A DNA stretch of 38,737 nt from Saprospiraceae bacterium. GTDB lineage: Bacteria > Bacteroidota > Bacteroidia > Chitinophagales > Saprospiraceae. Shown here piece after piece: positions 17,751-26,556 of this stretch (the stretch's first letter is position 1; every line of letters begins with the position of its first letter). Below the pieces are notes generated by a model. It was given only the letters and a program-made list of their open reading frames with translations. It was not told the origin of the DNA and ran no database searches. The position numbers and the translations under genes were made by a program. The stretch lies in the NCBI GenBank assembly GCA_020629915.1, contig JAHDCK010000003.1, positions 1 to 38,737 of the forward strand, written 5' to 3'.

Positions 17751-18520
17751 TTATCTTTTTTTAAGACAACAACACCATGCCATGGAAACTCATTATTTTC
17801 CTGAAAAGTATTCCATATATATGATTTTTCCTTTTTCAAGTTTAATTTTTTGCTGTATTCATGAATTTCAGGCAGGAACAAGTATCTCATTTTGTGTGTT
17901 TCTTTAATTTCTTCGACCTCCCCTGACTGTTTATTTTTTATAAATACTGTATATTTTACATCTACCGTATTTTGCTCAGGATGCATAATAGGTTCAGCTA
18001 TTCTTGTAACAAATATATCTTCATTTTCCAAGCGTTTTGCTCGTACAACAGGAGGATCAGTCAAAACTCCGGGACCATACCAAAAATCAAATATAAATAT
18101 TCCATCCTCTTTTAAGTGGAGTGCAGCTGTTTTAAATGCAGCCTCTAAATCTGAGTTTGTAGTTTGATAACTCATTACATGAAACAAAGAAACTACAATA
18201 TCATATTTTTTGCTATTTCTGAAAGTTCTAATATCTCCTTGAGAAAAAGAAAGGTTTTCTACTTGAGAGTTAAAAAGAGTTTGAAGATTGTTTTGAGCAA
18301 TATCAATCATACTAGCCGATAAATCAACGCCATCTACTTCATAATTTAATTGGGATAAATGAAAGTCATGTCTTCCTGTTCCACAACCCAGGTCTAAAAT
18401 GGACTTAGCACCAGGGGCAACTGACGAAATTAGTTGATGGATATAGTTGGCTTCTCCAACATAATCTTTATTGCTATATAATAAGTCGTAATAAGATGAA
18501 TATTTATTAAATACACTCAT
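17741..18520 (-). CDS. Class I SAM-dependent methyltransferase
   Basis: A 259-residue methyltransferase when started at the ATG at 18520, one base after the AlgJ-like gene; the frame extends to a TTG at 18550 but that would overlap the upstream gene. The N-terminus FNKYSSYYDLLYSNKDY is typical, followed by motif I ILDLGCGTGRHD (about 46-57), VDGVDLSASMI (motif II) and GDIRTFRNSKKYDIVV (motifs III/IV). It probably methylates a hydroxyl or amino group on the glycan. In ABC-exported O-antigens, methylation at the non-reducing end can stop chain growth, which is possible here but unproven. Confidence 0.85.
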   Translation of the reverse strand: MSVFNKYSSYYDLLYSNKDYVGEANYIHQLISSVAPGAKSILDLGCGTGRHDFHLSQLNYEVDGVDLSASMIDIAQNNLQTLFNSQVENLSFSQGDIRTFRNSKKYDIVVSLFHVMSYQTTNSDLEAAFKTAALHLKEDGIFIFDFWYGPGVLTDPPVVRAKRLENEDIFVTRIAEPIMHPEQNTVDVKYTVFIKNKQSGEVEEIKETHKMRYLFLPEIHEYSKKLNLKKEKSYIWNTFQENNEFPWHGVVVLKKDKCI

Positions 18521-18521
18521 G

Positions 18522-19676
18522 TTATTTTTTAGATTTTGATAGCATATCAAGGTTTCTTTCTACTATTTCATGAATAACAATATCAGGCTTTTCCTGTTCA
18601 ATCAATTGTTCATTAAAATGGTGGGCCCAAATAAAAAGAGTTTCACCAAATGTTTCACTTATAAATGGCAGAAAGGCAGATCCATAGGAATCTCTAAAAA
18701 TCAAAACTTTTAATTTTTTGTTTTTTGTTGTATATCTTTTTTCGTAGTCTGAGGGGGATTTTTTATAGTTTTTTGGTATTGGAATTTTTTTCTCTTCAAT
18801 ATCTTTATAAGTAAAAGGAGTTTTAGGAATTAGTGTAACTCTTTTCTCCAAAACTTCCTGCTGCAGCATTTTCGTCAAATCTTCCTGATAGCTAGTATCA
18901 ATAGTTATATCAAAATCATCCAGAGATAATATTGGGATGTCTTTATAAATTTTAGAGATAGGCTCCATTAAAGAAAGGTATCCATAAAAAGCCCCTAAGT
19001 CGTTCCAATGTGTATTTGTTTTATGGAATAAATAATACTGATTAGATGGAAATTTAGATTTTAGATCTACAATATGTACCGGGATATTATCGGAGTATTC
19101 TAATAATTGCTCTAGCTTTGTCTTATTACTACTTTTTTTAATAGACAAATAATCCCCATATACGGTATGTTTGTTTGGAGCAACAGCAAAAAAATAATGA
19201 ATTCCTCGTTTGTCCAAAAACGTTTTTCGTTTTGTTAGGGTTGATCCAATTCTTTCCAGATCCTCTTTAGAAAAAGTAATTAAGCCCTTAGATTCTTTTA
19301 CAGTATTGCTATAACTATCGCCAAGAAAATACCATCCTTCATTACCTTCAATGACTTTATTGGGAATAGGATTGGTTTTGAATAAATTTAATTTGATTTC
19401 TCGGTAAATAGAGAAAAAGAAATTTCTTGCAAAAAAGTTTCTTTGGCTATAATTTTCAATATTTTTAATATATTTATTTAAAGACTGAACAAATGAAGTT
19501 ACTTGTTTAACTATTGGTTTCTGTTTTTTGTGAAATGTAAATTTTGGGAACTCTGGGATTTTACTATTTTCTATATTCTTATTTTGTAATTGAATCCCAA
19601 ATAGTTGCAAAATCAAGGGCATAGAAATCAAAATACAAAATCCAATTACAAGACTTTTTTGTGCGGGATTATTCAT
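18522..19676 (-). CDS. AlgJ/AlgX-like SGNH-hydrolase O-acetylation protein
   Basis: A 384-residue protein with one N-terminal membrane anchor (about residues 9-28) and a periplasmic SGNH-like domain. GWYFLGD (114-120), TNTHWND (220-226) and FRDSYGSAF (327-335) are the AlgJ/AlgX landmarks; S330 is the likely nucleophile and H223 part of the triad. The position that is usually Asp two residues before this His is Asn (N221), which is unusual. It follows the MBOAT gene with a 3-base gap, the normal AlgI-AlgJ arrangement for moving acetyl groups across the membrane onto a polysaccharide. Confidence 0.82.
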   Translation of the reverse strand: MNNPAQKSLVIGFCILISMPLILQLFGIQLQNKNIENSKIPEFPKFTFHKKQKPIVKQVTSFVQSLNKYIKNIENYSQRNFFARNFFFSIYREIKLNLFKTNPIPNKVIEGNEGWYFLGDSYSNTVKESKGLITFSKEDLERIGSTLTKRKTFLDKRGIHYFFAVAPNKHTVYGDYLSIKKSSNKTKLEQLLEYSDNIPVHIVDLKSKFPSNQYYLFHKTNTHWNDLGAFYGYLSLMEPISKIYKDIPILSLDDFDITIDTSYQEDLTKMLQQEVLEKRVTLIPKTPFTYKDIEEKKIPIPKNYKKSPSDYEKRYTTKNKKLKVLIFRDSYGSAFLPFISETFGETLFIWAHHFNEQLIEQEKPDIVIHEIVERNLDMLSKSKK

Positions 19677-19679
19677 ACA

Positions 19680-21119
19680 TTAAAAGCGAAAGTATATAAA
19701 AGGATTATAGGATTCACTTACAACAAAAATCGTTGAAGTAAAAAACAATAAGAATAAAGTTGTAACCCTTAAATACTGAAAAATCGCCAATTTTTCTTTT
19801 TGTGATTGAATTTGTTTGTAAAAAAATTCTTTAATAAAGTGATAAGTTGGCATCGAAAAGATAATAGCACAGCAAACCATTATTAATAATTCCATATTCA
19901 TAAAATGATAGTACAAATAACTGGAAGTAGCTATTGAGCCAGTATTAAAAACGAATAAAACCTGTAAATAATTTAAAGCATCAGGAAGTGTTTCTGCTCT
20001 AAAAAATACCCATCCAACCACAACTACAAGTAAGGCATAAAAGTGAGCTAGTGGTTGCCACATCTTATTCAGGATTTTATCTAAGCCTATCCGTTCTAAG
20101 ACTATAAATAAACCATGAAAAAGTCCCCACACCACAAAATTCCAACTTGCACCATGCCATAAACCTGTTACAAAAAAAACAATAAAGAGGTTAAGATAAA
20201 TTCTGGAAACTTTCACACGACTCCCTCCTAATGGGATATAGAGGTAATCACGAAACCAACTAGATAAAGAAATGTGCCATCGCCGCCAAAACTCTTTTAT
20301 CGATCTTGATATATATGGGTAATTAAAATTTTCTAAAAAGTCAAACCCAAACATCTTACCTAGCCCTATAGCCATATCCGAGTATCCAGAAAAATCAAAA
20401 TATATTTGAAAAGTATAGGCTATAATTCCTATCCAGGCCCAACTTGTCGCAAGTTCGTTTGTTGGTGTAGCAAATACCGTATCTGCAATAATAGCAAAAG
20501 AGTTGGCAATGAGTACTTTTTTTGCCAGGCCAATAACAAAGCGTTCTATCCCTTGGTTAAAATTAGCAATGCTTATATTTTTTTTCTTGAGCTGCTTATG
20601 AATATCAATATACCGTACAATTGGTCCAGCAACTAATTGAGGAAACATTGTTACAAATGCAGCAAATTCAATAAAATTTCTATTGGCTTTTACATTGCCT
20701 CGATAAACATCTATTGTATAGGACATAGTTTGGAAGGTGTAAAAGCTAATACCAATAGGTAAGGCAATATTGGGGACATTCCTGAAACGCTCAGAATTAA
20801 TATCCAGCCAGTTTAATATTATATTAAAATTATCAAAGGTAAAATTAAAATATTTGAAAAACCCTAGAAATAATAAATTGGAACAAATTGAAATAATTAG
20901 TCCGGTTTTTTTTCTTCCACTTTCAATAATTAACCCGCATAAAAAATCAACTACCGCAGATGTGAGCATTACAAAAACAATAATTGTTTCTCCCCATGCG
21001 TAAAAAAATAAACTGGCGAATAATAAAATTAAATTTTTATATCTATTTGAAGATAAATGATAGATTAATAGAACAATAGGTAAGAAAAAAAATATAAAAA
21101 TAACGCTACTAAAAACCAA
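19680..21119 (-). CDS. algI: MBOAT-family O-acyltransferase (AlgI-like)
   Basis: A 479-residue polytopic membrane protein of the MBOAT family. RRWHISLSSWFRDYLYIPLGG (from 279) and FFVTGLWHGASWN (316-327) contain the two conserved histidines, H282 and H322. AlgI-type proteins pass acetyl groups from a cytoplasmic donor to periplasmic partners. The AlgJ-like gene directly downstream supports this role. The start is TTG (MVFSSVIFIFFFLPIVLL), as no ATG precedes the first membrane segment; relatives begin with the same sequence. The gap to the aminotransferase gene is 3 bases. Confidence 0.9.
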   Translation of the reverse strand: MVFSSVIFIFFFLPIVLLIYHLSSNRYKNLILLFASLFFYAWGETIIVFVMLTSAVVDFLCGLIIESGRKKTGLIISICSNLLFLGFFKYFNFTFDNFNIILNWLDINSERFRNVPNIALPIGISFYTFQTMSYTIDVYRGNVKANRNFIEFAAFVTMFPQLVAGPIVRYIDIHKQLKKKNISIANFNQGIERFVIGLAKKVLIANSFAIIADTVFATPTNELATSWAWIGIIAYTFQIYFDFSGYSDMAIGLGKMFGFDFLENFNYPYISRSIKEFWRRWHISLSSWFRDYLYIPLGGSRVKVSRIYLNLFIVFFVTGLWHGASWNFVVWGLFHGLFIVLERIGLDKILNKMWQPLAHFYALLVVVVGWVFFRAETLPDALNYLQVLFVFNTGSIATSSYLYYHFMNMELLIMVCCAIIFSMPTYHFIKEFFYKQIQSQKEKLAIFQYLRVTTLFLLFFTSTIFVVSESYNPFIYFRF

Positions 21120-21122
21120 GGA

Positions 21123-22250
21123 CTAAGAGACTTTAATATTTTGGTTTAAAATTGTTTCAGTTAATACATTTGCAACTACTTCTATTTCCTTTTTAGATAT
21201 ACCCAACCCTGCTGGAATGTAAAACCCACAACGCGCCAAGTTTTCTGCTACAGGATAAGACTCCTTTACAAATAAACCCATTTTTTTAAAAACGGGTTGC
21301 TCATGCATACACCAGAAAAATGTTCGGGTACCGATTTTTTGCTCACTACATTTCATTATTAAGTGGTCTCGTTCTTCTGAACTACTTGCTACTAATCCAT
21401 AAACCCAATATATGTTTTCAGAATAATCTGTTGTAGCTAAAGGCAGTTGAATTTTATCTTTTACAGATACTAATTTCTCATTGTAAAGCCGACCAATAAT
21501 TCGCTTCTTTTCTATGTGTTTTTCGATATTTTCCAGTTGAGCGACGCCAAGTGCAGCTTGAAGATTTGTCATTCTATAATTCCAACCTAACTCTTCATGG
21601 ACATAACGTTGACCTTTTTTAAAACAGAGATTCCGTAAAGATTGACAACGTTCAGCTAAATTTTCGTTATCTGTAACAATCATCCCTCCCTCTCCTGTAG
21701 TAATGTGTTTATTTGGATAAAAACTAAAAATGCTAATATCCCCAAAGGAACCACATTTTTTCCCATTATACTCCTGACCATGCATTTCAGCTGCATCTTC
21801 AATAATTTTCAAGTTGTACTTTTCTGCCAACTCTAAAATTTTATCCATTTCCACAGGTAATCCATATATATGAACCACTAATATAGCTTTTGTTTTATCT
21901 GTAATTTTAGCTTCTATCTGACCAACATCCATATTCCATGTATCTGGTTTAGAATCCACCAAAACAGGTTTTAAATTTGAGTAGATCAGGGAGGCCGCTG
22001 GTGAGATAATTGTGAAGGTTGGCATAATTACTTCACTTCCTTTAGGCAAATCCAATGCCCTGACTGCAATATCAAGAGCAGCAGAGCCATTAGCGACAGC
22101 AATTCCGTATTTTCGATTATTATAGTCTGCAAATTCCTTTTCAAATCGCTTCACAAAAGGTCCTTCACTAGAAATCCATTGGGTATCAATACACTCCTGA
22201 AGGTACTTCCCTTCATTTCCTGAAAGCAGTGGTGTGTTTACTGGTATCAT
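21123..22250 (-). CDS. DegT/DnrJ/EryC1/StrS sugar aminotransferase, PerA-like
   Basis: A 375-residue PLP-dependent aminotransferase that makes an amino sugar nucleotide from a keto sugar. The N-terminus IPVNTPLLSGNEGKYLQECI, ANGSAALD (53-60), EDAAEMHG (151-158) and SFYPNKHITTGEGGM (176-190) are characteristic; K181 is the expected PLP lysine. The SFxxNKxITTGEGG form is that of perosamine synthase-type 4-aminotransferases rather than WbpE. The ATG overlaps the cupin stop by 4 bases. No partner dehydratase is in the window, so the substrate is uncertain; the distal formyltransferase could act on its product. Confidence 0.87.
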   Translation of the reverse strand: MIPVNTPLLSGNEGKYLQECIDTQWISSEGPFVKRFEKEFADYNNRKYGIAVANGSAALDIAVRALDLPKGSEVIMPTFTIISPAASLIYSNLKPVLVDSKPDTWNMDVGQIEAKITDKTKAILVVHIYGLPVEMDKILELAEKYNLKIIEDAAEMHGQEYNGKKCGSFGDISIFSFYPNKHITTGEGGMIVTDNENLAERCQSLRNLCFKKGQRYVHEELGWNYRMTNLQAALGVAQLENIEKHIEKKRIIGRLYNEKLVSVKDKIQLPLATTDYSENIYWVYGLVASSSEERDHLIMKCSEQKIGTRTFFWCMHEQPVFKKMGLFVKESYPVAENLARCGFYIPAGLGISKKEIEVVANVLTETILNQNIKVS

Positions 22251-22675
22251 TTTATTATTGCTTCTTCTGATTTTATTGGATTAAATCTCACTTTATCTTT
22301 TTCCCCACAGTAGGGGCCTTGTTTCACCTCAATAATTTCTGAATCTTCAATCATCTCAAACCCATGCCCTCCTGCCGCAAGCAGTATGACATCTCCCTGA
22401 TGCAAAATTGAACTTTCAAGGTAAGTCTGACTATCATCATAAAAATCAACTCGGACTTTACCGGATTTTATATATAAAACCTCCTGAGTTAAAACTACCT
22501 CCCTTGGCACTAAATTATGTCGATGAGGAGCAATAATATAGCCTTTGGGGCGGTTCATATATCCCAATTGTTGGGAGAAGTCATCTGGTGTGAAAAATTC
22601 GATACCTTCTTTTTTAAAGTTTGATCGAATAATAATTGCCAAAGAAATACCTTGGTGTTCTATTTTTTGTAACAT
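22247..22675 (-). CDS. Cupin-domain protein
   Basis: A 142-residue single-domain cupin. APHRHNLVPREVVLTQEVLYIKSG holds the first cupin motif (H...E type, about residues 49-72), and HQGDVILLAAGGHGFEMIED the second (about 92-111). Similar small cupins are often found beside DegT aminotransferases in O-antigen loci, and this gene overlaps one by 4 bases. A role as isomerase or epimerase, or as a binding protein for a sugar nucleotide, is possible; no specific activity can be named. It overlaps the upstream sulfotransferase gene by 16 bases. Confidence 0.75.
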   Translation of the reverse strand: MLQKIEHQGISLAIIIRSNFKKEGIEFFTPDDFSQQLGYMNRPKGYIIAPHRHNLVPREVVLTQEVLYIKSGKVRVDFYDDSQTYLESSILHQGDVILLAAGGHGFEMIEDSEIIEVKQGPYCGEKDKVRFNPIKSEEAIIK

Positions 22676-23634
22676 AGACTCCTAGTTTTTATTTTAGCCT
22701 TTGAAATAATTAATTGATTCAGCGATTGTCCCTTACCAAAATTGTTGCTGGTTTGCCGGAGTGATAAGGTTAATAGCTCTTTATTTACTTTATGTTCCTG
22801 AAGAGCAGAAAGTGTTCCTGAATAATCATAGTTTAATTTTTCAAATATTACTTCGCCCAATTTTTCTAAATATTCCTTTGCCAATCTCTTTTTTTGGCTA
22901 GTTGTAATACTTTTTTTCCATGAATACAGATAATCATCTACGGGTTTTGAATGCTTGTGTAAGCTCTTGTTATCCTTAAAATCAGACTTCAAAAAATTCT
23001 CAGAAAGTTCATAATGTGATTTAATGTCCTCAATACCCAAATATTCTGCAATTCGATTTAGTTCTATTTCTTTTTGTTGCACTAAGTTTTCATACTTTAC
23101 CCAAAGTATAGAATCATCGCTGATATAATCAGCTATTAATTTTGGGGCTTTAAAAATATCTGCTAGGCGATCCTTTTGACTAAGCCAGGTAATTTTTCCT
23201 TTGAAATTATAATCCAAAATAGAAGCAAAAACAGCTAATGGATTTCTGGTAAGTAGAATAATCTTAGCCTCTGGAAAGCTTATTTTTAACTCTGGGATTA
23301 TATGATAATATCTTGGAGTTTTATCTAGGAAATAGTCAGCCTTGGAGTTTTGCTCAAAGGCTTTTTGGTAAAATATCATCCCAAATTCTCTCACCTGTTT
23401 TAAATAAAAGTATTTTGTTTCACCAATTAAATTTAAATAATTATTAAAATTAATACTAATATATTTGTTATTATACAAGGTGTTGGAATCCTCTGATTCA
23501 ATAGCTTGCATAAAAGCTAACATCATCCAAGGTTCAGGTAGTGTATAAATTTTTTTTGAAGAAGCTAATATTTGTTGAAGCAAAGAAGAGCCTGATCGGG
23601 GGGCAGAGATTAAAAAGATTAGGTTTTTATTCAT
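22660..23634 (-). CDS. Sulfotransferase family protein
   Basis: A 324-residue sulfotransferase. The PAPS loop LISAPRSGSSLLQQIL lies at residues 7-22, LDKTPRYYHIIPEL is the conserved KTP segment, and IILLTRNPLAVFASILDYNF provides the 3'-phosphate site. The KTPRY and RNPLAV motifs put it with Sulfotransfer_3-like bacterial proteins, a different branch from the Stf0-like set. It is longer than its neighbour because of a C-terminal helical extension without clear motif. The ATG start overlaps the upstream sulfotransferase stop by 8 bases. Confidence 0.87.
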   Translation of the reverse strand: MNKNLIFLISAPRSGSSLLQQILASSKKIYTLPEPWMMLAFMQAIESEDSNTLYNNKYISINFNNYLNLIGETKYFYLKQVREFGMIFYQKAFEQNSKADYFLDKTPRYYHIIPELKISFPEAKIILLTRNPLAVFASILDYNFKGKITWLSQKDRLADIFKAPKLIADYISDDSILWVKYENLVQQKEIELNRIAEYLGIEDIKSHYELSENFLKSDFKDNKSLHKHSKPVDDYLYSWKKSITTSQKKRLAKEYLEKLGEVIFEKLNYDYSGTLSALQEHKVNKELLTLSLRQTSNNFGKGQSLNQLIISKAKIKTRSLCYKK

Positions 23635-24382
23635 ACCCTAATCTGGTCAGCACATTTTTATTTGTTGAATAAAAGTGATTTAATTCTTTTTCTTTGAAAT
23701 AACCCTGCCACTGGTTTGAAGTACCTTTTCTAAAAAAATTAACTTTTTTACCATCAATATCTATTCCTTCCTGTTGTTCCTGTTTTTTTTTAAGTTGTCC
23801 AAATGAAGACTGTTGAACAGAGAAGTTTATTATATCATCATTGTAAGGGACAGATAAAAAATCTGCTATTTGTGAGAGTAGCATAGCCGTATCCATTAAG
23901 AGGCTTTCGTATTTAATGACCAAAATTTTGCTTGGATTCTTTGATTGAAACTCAAAAGCTTTTTTTACATGAATACCCCATTCGCCTATCGCTGTATTTT
24001 TTTTATGCCAATAGAAATCTTCAAATGTGCCTTTGAAATTTTTTGTGTCCTGAAAAAAGTGATAATAGGAAACCAAAGCATCCCTACCATCCCGAACTAT
24101 ATATAATACTTTTGGTAAATTACTGATATCCGCATGGTGCGTTTTAATAATCCTACGAGATTTCGCCTGGTTAATTTTTTCTAAAGAACGGTACATTGAA
24201 GGAATAAATGTTTCCAGCTCTGAATACTTTACAGGTTCTTTTTTTAACAAATGAGCAATAAGAAACCGAGTCCATGTATTCCCTGACTTTGGGTAACTTG
24301 CTAAAAATACATCGTCTGTCCTGATTTCTATTCCGTGGAAAGAATTGTTAGGGGTTTTCTTTTTTTTAAAAAAACTAAACAT
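23627..24382 (-). CDS. Classical Sulfotransfer_1 sulfotransferase
   Basis: A 251-residue enzyme that keeps all signatures of cytosolic SULT-type sulfotransferases: ASYPKSGNTWTRF (28-40) for the 5'-phosphosulfate, KTHHAD (80-85), VRDGRDALVSYYHFF (96-110) for the 3'-phosphate, and FFRKGTSNQWQGYF (216-229), the RKG loop over the PAPS adenine. It is the most canonical of the eight sulfotransferases here. It follows the Wzt gene by 4 bases and is coupled to a second sulfotransferase. Its placement next to the exporter suggests it acts late on the chain, for instance at its end; this is inference. Confidence 0.9.
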   Translation of the reverse strand: MFSFFKKKKTPNNSFHGIEIRTDDVFLASYPKSGNTWTRFLIAHLLKKEPVKYSELETFIPSMYRSLEKINQAKSRRIIKTHHADISNLPKVLYIVRDGRDALVSYYHFFQDTKNFKGTFEDFYWHKKNTAIGEWGIHVKKAFEFQSKNPSKILVIKYESLLMDTAMLLSQIADFLSVPYNDDIINFSVQQSSFGQLKKKQEQQEGIDIDGKKVNFFRKGTSNQWQGYFKEKELNHFYSTNKNVLTRLGYE

Positions 24383-24386
24383 ATAA

Positions 24387-25619
24387 TCAGTTGCTATATA
24401 CTTTAAACTCGGTTTTTATAGGCAAGTACCCATGTGTCTTTTGTGTATGAATAATACCTGTATTATATATATCTTTTCCTTTTATTTCAAATTGTTTGAT
24501 ATTATCATAATAATTTAATATCTGAAGTCTTGGCACAGAAAACCAAATATCAAGAAAGTATTTTCCCGATGATAATATCGAATCTAATTCAGGAAGGACA
24601 AAGGCACAACGAAAATTATCACTGGAAAATTTTATTATAAAATTTGTCAGTTTAGGAGATATTGAAGTCAAAACAACTCCTTCCTGAGATTTTATTTTTA
24701 TTCCAACACCTATCATCTTCAAGTTCTTATCCCTATTCATCCCCTGTATTAAAACCTTCGTATGGTTATCTTCTCTAATTATTTCACAATCTTTCAGAAC
24801 TACATCTTTTCCTTTTCCTTTCTCCAATATATCCAGATTTATGCCTTTATCATTGCGGGTATTTGAAGGATTCATATATCTTTCTATAATATCAGTAGTG
24901 CTGCCTTCTTGTATAATCCTACCCGATGAAAGCAAAATGCATCTGGAACACAAATTTTTTACTGCTGGCATATTATGGCTAACAAAGAGAACGGTTCGTC
25001 CACTTTGAGCAACTTCTCCCATCTTACCAATACACTTTGCCTGAAATTCCATATCCCCTACACTCAACACTTCATCTACAACTAAAATCTCAGGTTCTAA
25101 ATGTGCAGCAACAGCAAAAGCAAGCCGGACATACATTCCTGATGAATATCGCTTAACAGGTGTATCTAAAAATTTTTCAACACCAGAAAAATCTACGATC
25201 TCATCAAATTTCCTTTTTATTTCTACTCGGGTCATTCCTAAGATAGAACCATTTAAAAATATATTTTCCCGACCAGATAATTCAGGGTGAAATCCAGTCC
25301 CCACTTCTAGTAGTGAAGCTATTCGCCCATTTACGGTAATTCTTCCGGTTGTTGGTTCTGTGATTCGGGAAAGGACTTTAAGCAAAGTACTTTTACCCGC
25401 ACCGTTTTTTCCTATTATACCAACAACTTCTCCATGTTTTACCTCAAAATTTATATCCTGTAATGCAAGGAACTCATTTGCTTCATCCACTTTTTTCTTA
25501 CCTCCTCCCTTCAATTTATCTAAATAATACCATAGAGTGTGATAGAAAGTACTAGTTCCTATTACCCCTAATTCAAATTTTTTGGAAACATTTTCAACTT
25601 TTATTGCAAAACCACTCAT
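24387..25619 (-). CDS. wzt: Wzt-like polysaccharide ABC transporter ATPase
   Basis: A 410-residue ATPase of the O-antigen/teichoic acid exporter class. Walker A is GKNGAGKS (70-77), the signature YSSGM lies at 158-162, and Walker B ILVVDE at 178-183. After residue 250 a 150-residue beta-rich extension corresponds to the Wzt C-terminal domain, which in known systems binds a modified non-reducing chain end before export. With eight sulfotransferases and a methyltransferase in the operon, the recognised mark could be sulfate or methyl. The gene follows wzm directly, with no gap. Confidence 0.92.
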   Translation of the reverse strand: MSGFAIKVENVSKKFELGVIGTSTFYHTLWYYLDKLKGGGKKKVDEANEFLALQDINFEVKHGEVVGIIGKNGAGKSTLLKVLSRITEPTTGRITVNGRIASLLEVGTGFHPELSGRENIFLNGSILGMTRVEIKRKFDEIVDFSGVEKFLDTPVKRYSSGMYVRLAFAVAAHLEPEILVVDEVLSVGDMEFQAKCIGKMGEVAQSGRTVLFVSHNMPAVKNLCSRCILLSSGRIIQEGSTTDIIERYMNPSNTRNDKGINLDILEKGKGKDVVLKDCEIIREDNHTKVLIQGMNRDKNLKMIGVGIKIKSQEGVVLTSISPKLTNFIIKFSSDNFRCAFVLPELDSILSSGKYFLDIWFSVPRLQILNYYDNIKQFEIKGKDIYNTGIIHTQKTHGYLPIKTEFKVYSN

Positions 25620-26444
25620 TTAAAGAATATCTGCCATTTTACGCTGAACGCTATTAAAATAATAAATTCCTCCAATAAAAATAAAACAAATTACAACAAA
25701 GGATATGTAAGCATAGGGGCTTGGGGGAGTTCCTCCAATAATACTCCATCGAACACCCTCTACAACTCCTGCCATTGGATTTAAATAGAATAATAATTGA
25801 TATTTTTCAGGTACAGCACTAGCTGGGAAGGCAATAGGTGTTGCATACATACCAACGCGAAGTAGGAGAGGGGTTATGTGTACAAAATCTCGAAACCGAA
25901 CAGTTAGAGCACTCATCCATATTCCACCTGCTAACCCCGCAATTATAGCCATTAATAAAAAGAAAGGCAAATAAAGTATATTTTCAGTTGGTAATATCTG
26001 AAAAAACAACATTAATAAAGCTATACATAATAAAACAATAGCCAAGTCAATAAATGATGTGATAGCTTTGGATAGAGGAATAACCAATCTGGGGAAATAG
26101 ATTTTCTTTACCATATTTTGGGCACCAATAATAGAATTACCAGCCCCGCCTAATACAGCTGAAAAATAAGTCCACCCACACATTCCAGCAGTTGTATAAA
26201 GGATATGAGGAACATTAGCGTCTCCTGTTCCTACTTTGGCAATCGTACCAAAAACAAAACTCAGTATAAGAATAGAGAATATTGGATTTATAAAAGCCCA
26301 AGCAAATCCAATTGCTGTCTGAGCATATTTTACACGAAAATCTCTATAAGTTAATGTCCATAGTAATTCCCGATATTGCCAGACTTCCCGTAAATTTAGG
26401 GAAAACCTGCTTTTTTGGGGTTGGATAATTAGTTGGTGAGCCAT
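25620..26444 (-). CDS. wzm: Wzm-like polysaccharide ABC transporter permease
   Basis: A 274-residue inner-membrane permease of the ABC-2 family with six hydrophobic segments. The N-terminal WTLTYRDFRVKYAQTAIGFAWAFINP (residues 28-53, in part) is the amphipathic region and first helix typical of Wzm/TagG/RfbD. It pairs with the Wzt ATPase gene that follows immediately, forming a complex that moves finished, lipid-linked glycan to the periplasm. Upstream lies a perfect 26-bp inverted repeat only 10 bases from its ATG, so expression of this and the downstream genes may be controlled separately. Confidence 0.92.
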   Translation of the reverse strand: MAHQLIIQPQKSRFSLNLREVWQYRELLWTLTYRDFRVKYAQTAIGFAWAFINPIFSILILSFVFGTIAKVGTGDANVPHILYTTAGMCGWTYFSAVLGGAGNSIIGAQNMVKKIYFPRLVIPLSKAITSFIDLAIVLLCIALLMLFFQILPTENILYLPFFLLMAIIAGLAGGIWMSALTVRFRDFVHITPLLLRVGMYATPIAFPASAVPEKYQLLFYLNPMAGVVEGVRWSIIGGTPPSPYAYISFVVICFIFIGGIYYFNSVQRKMADIL

Positions 26445-26454
26445 AAGGTTTTTG

Positions 26455-26512
26455 TTTAATGCTAAAAATTAATTATTACTTATTCGAGTAATAATTAATT
26501 TTTAGCATTAAA
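26455..26512. repeat. Perfect 26-bp inverted repeat before wzm
   Basis: Arms 26455-26480 and 26487-26512 are exact reverse complements with a 6-base loop (tattcg). The arms are very AT-rich and no T-run follows on either strand, so it is not a standard terminator. In RNA made from the minus strand the hairpin ends 10 bases before the wzm start codon. Confidence 0.8.
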
Positions 26513-26514
26513 AC

Positions 26515-26556
26515 AGAAGAAAAAGGCTGTCCAATTTTTAGTGAACAGCTTTTTTT
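26515..26556 (-). terminator. Intrinsic terminator after the IPTL-CTERM-like gene
   Basis: Plus-strand arms 26521-26530 and 26545-26554 form a 10-bp stem with one G-U pair and a 14-base loop. Read on the minus strand it ends in TTTTTCTTCTGTTTT. It overlaps the stop codon of the gene ending at 26556 and should separate that gene, at least partly, from wzm. Confidence 0.65.

Noticed and set aside
21123-22250. Naming the aminotransferase wbpE.
   Set aside because: Its PLP region has the SFxxNKxITTGEGG form of perosamine-synthase-type enzymes, which differs from WbpE.
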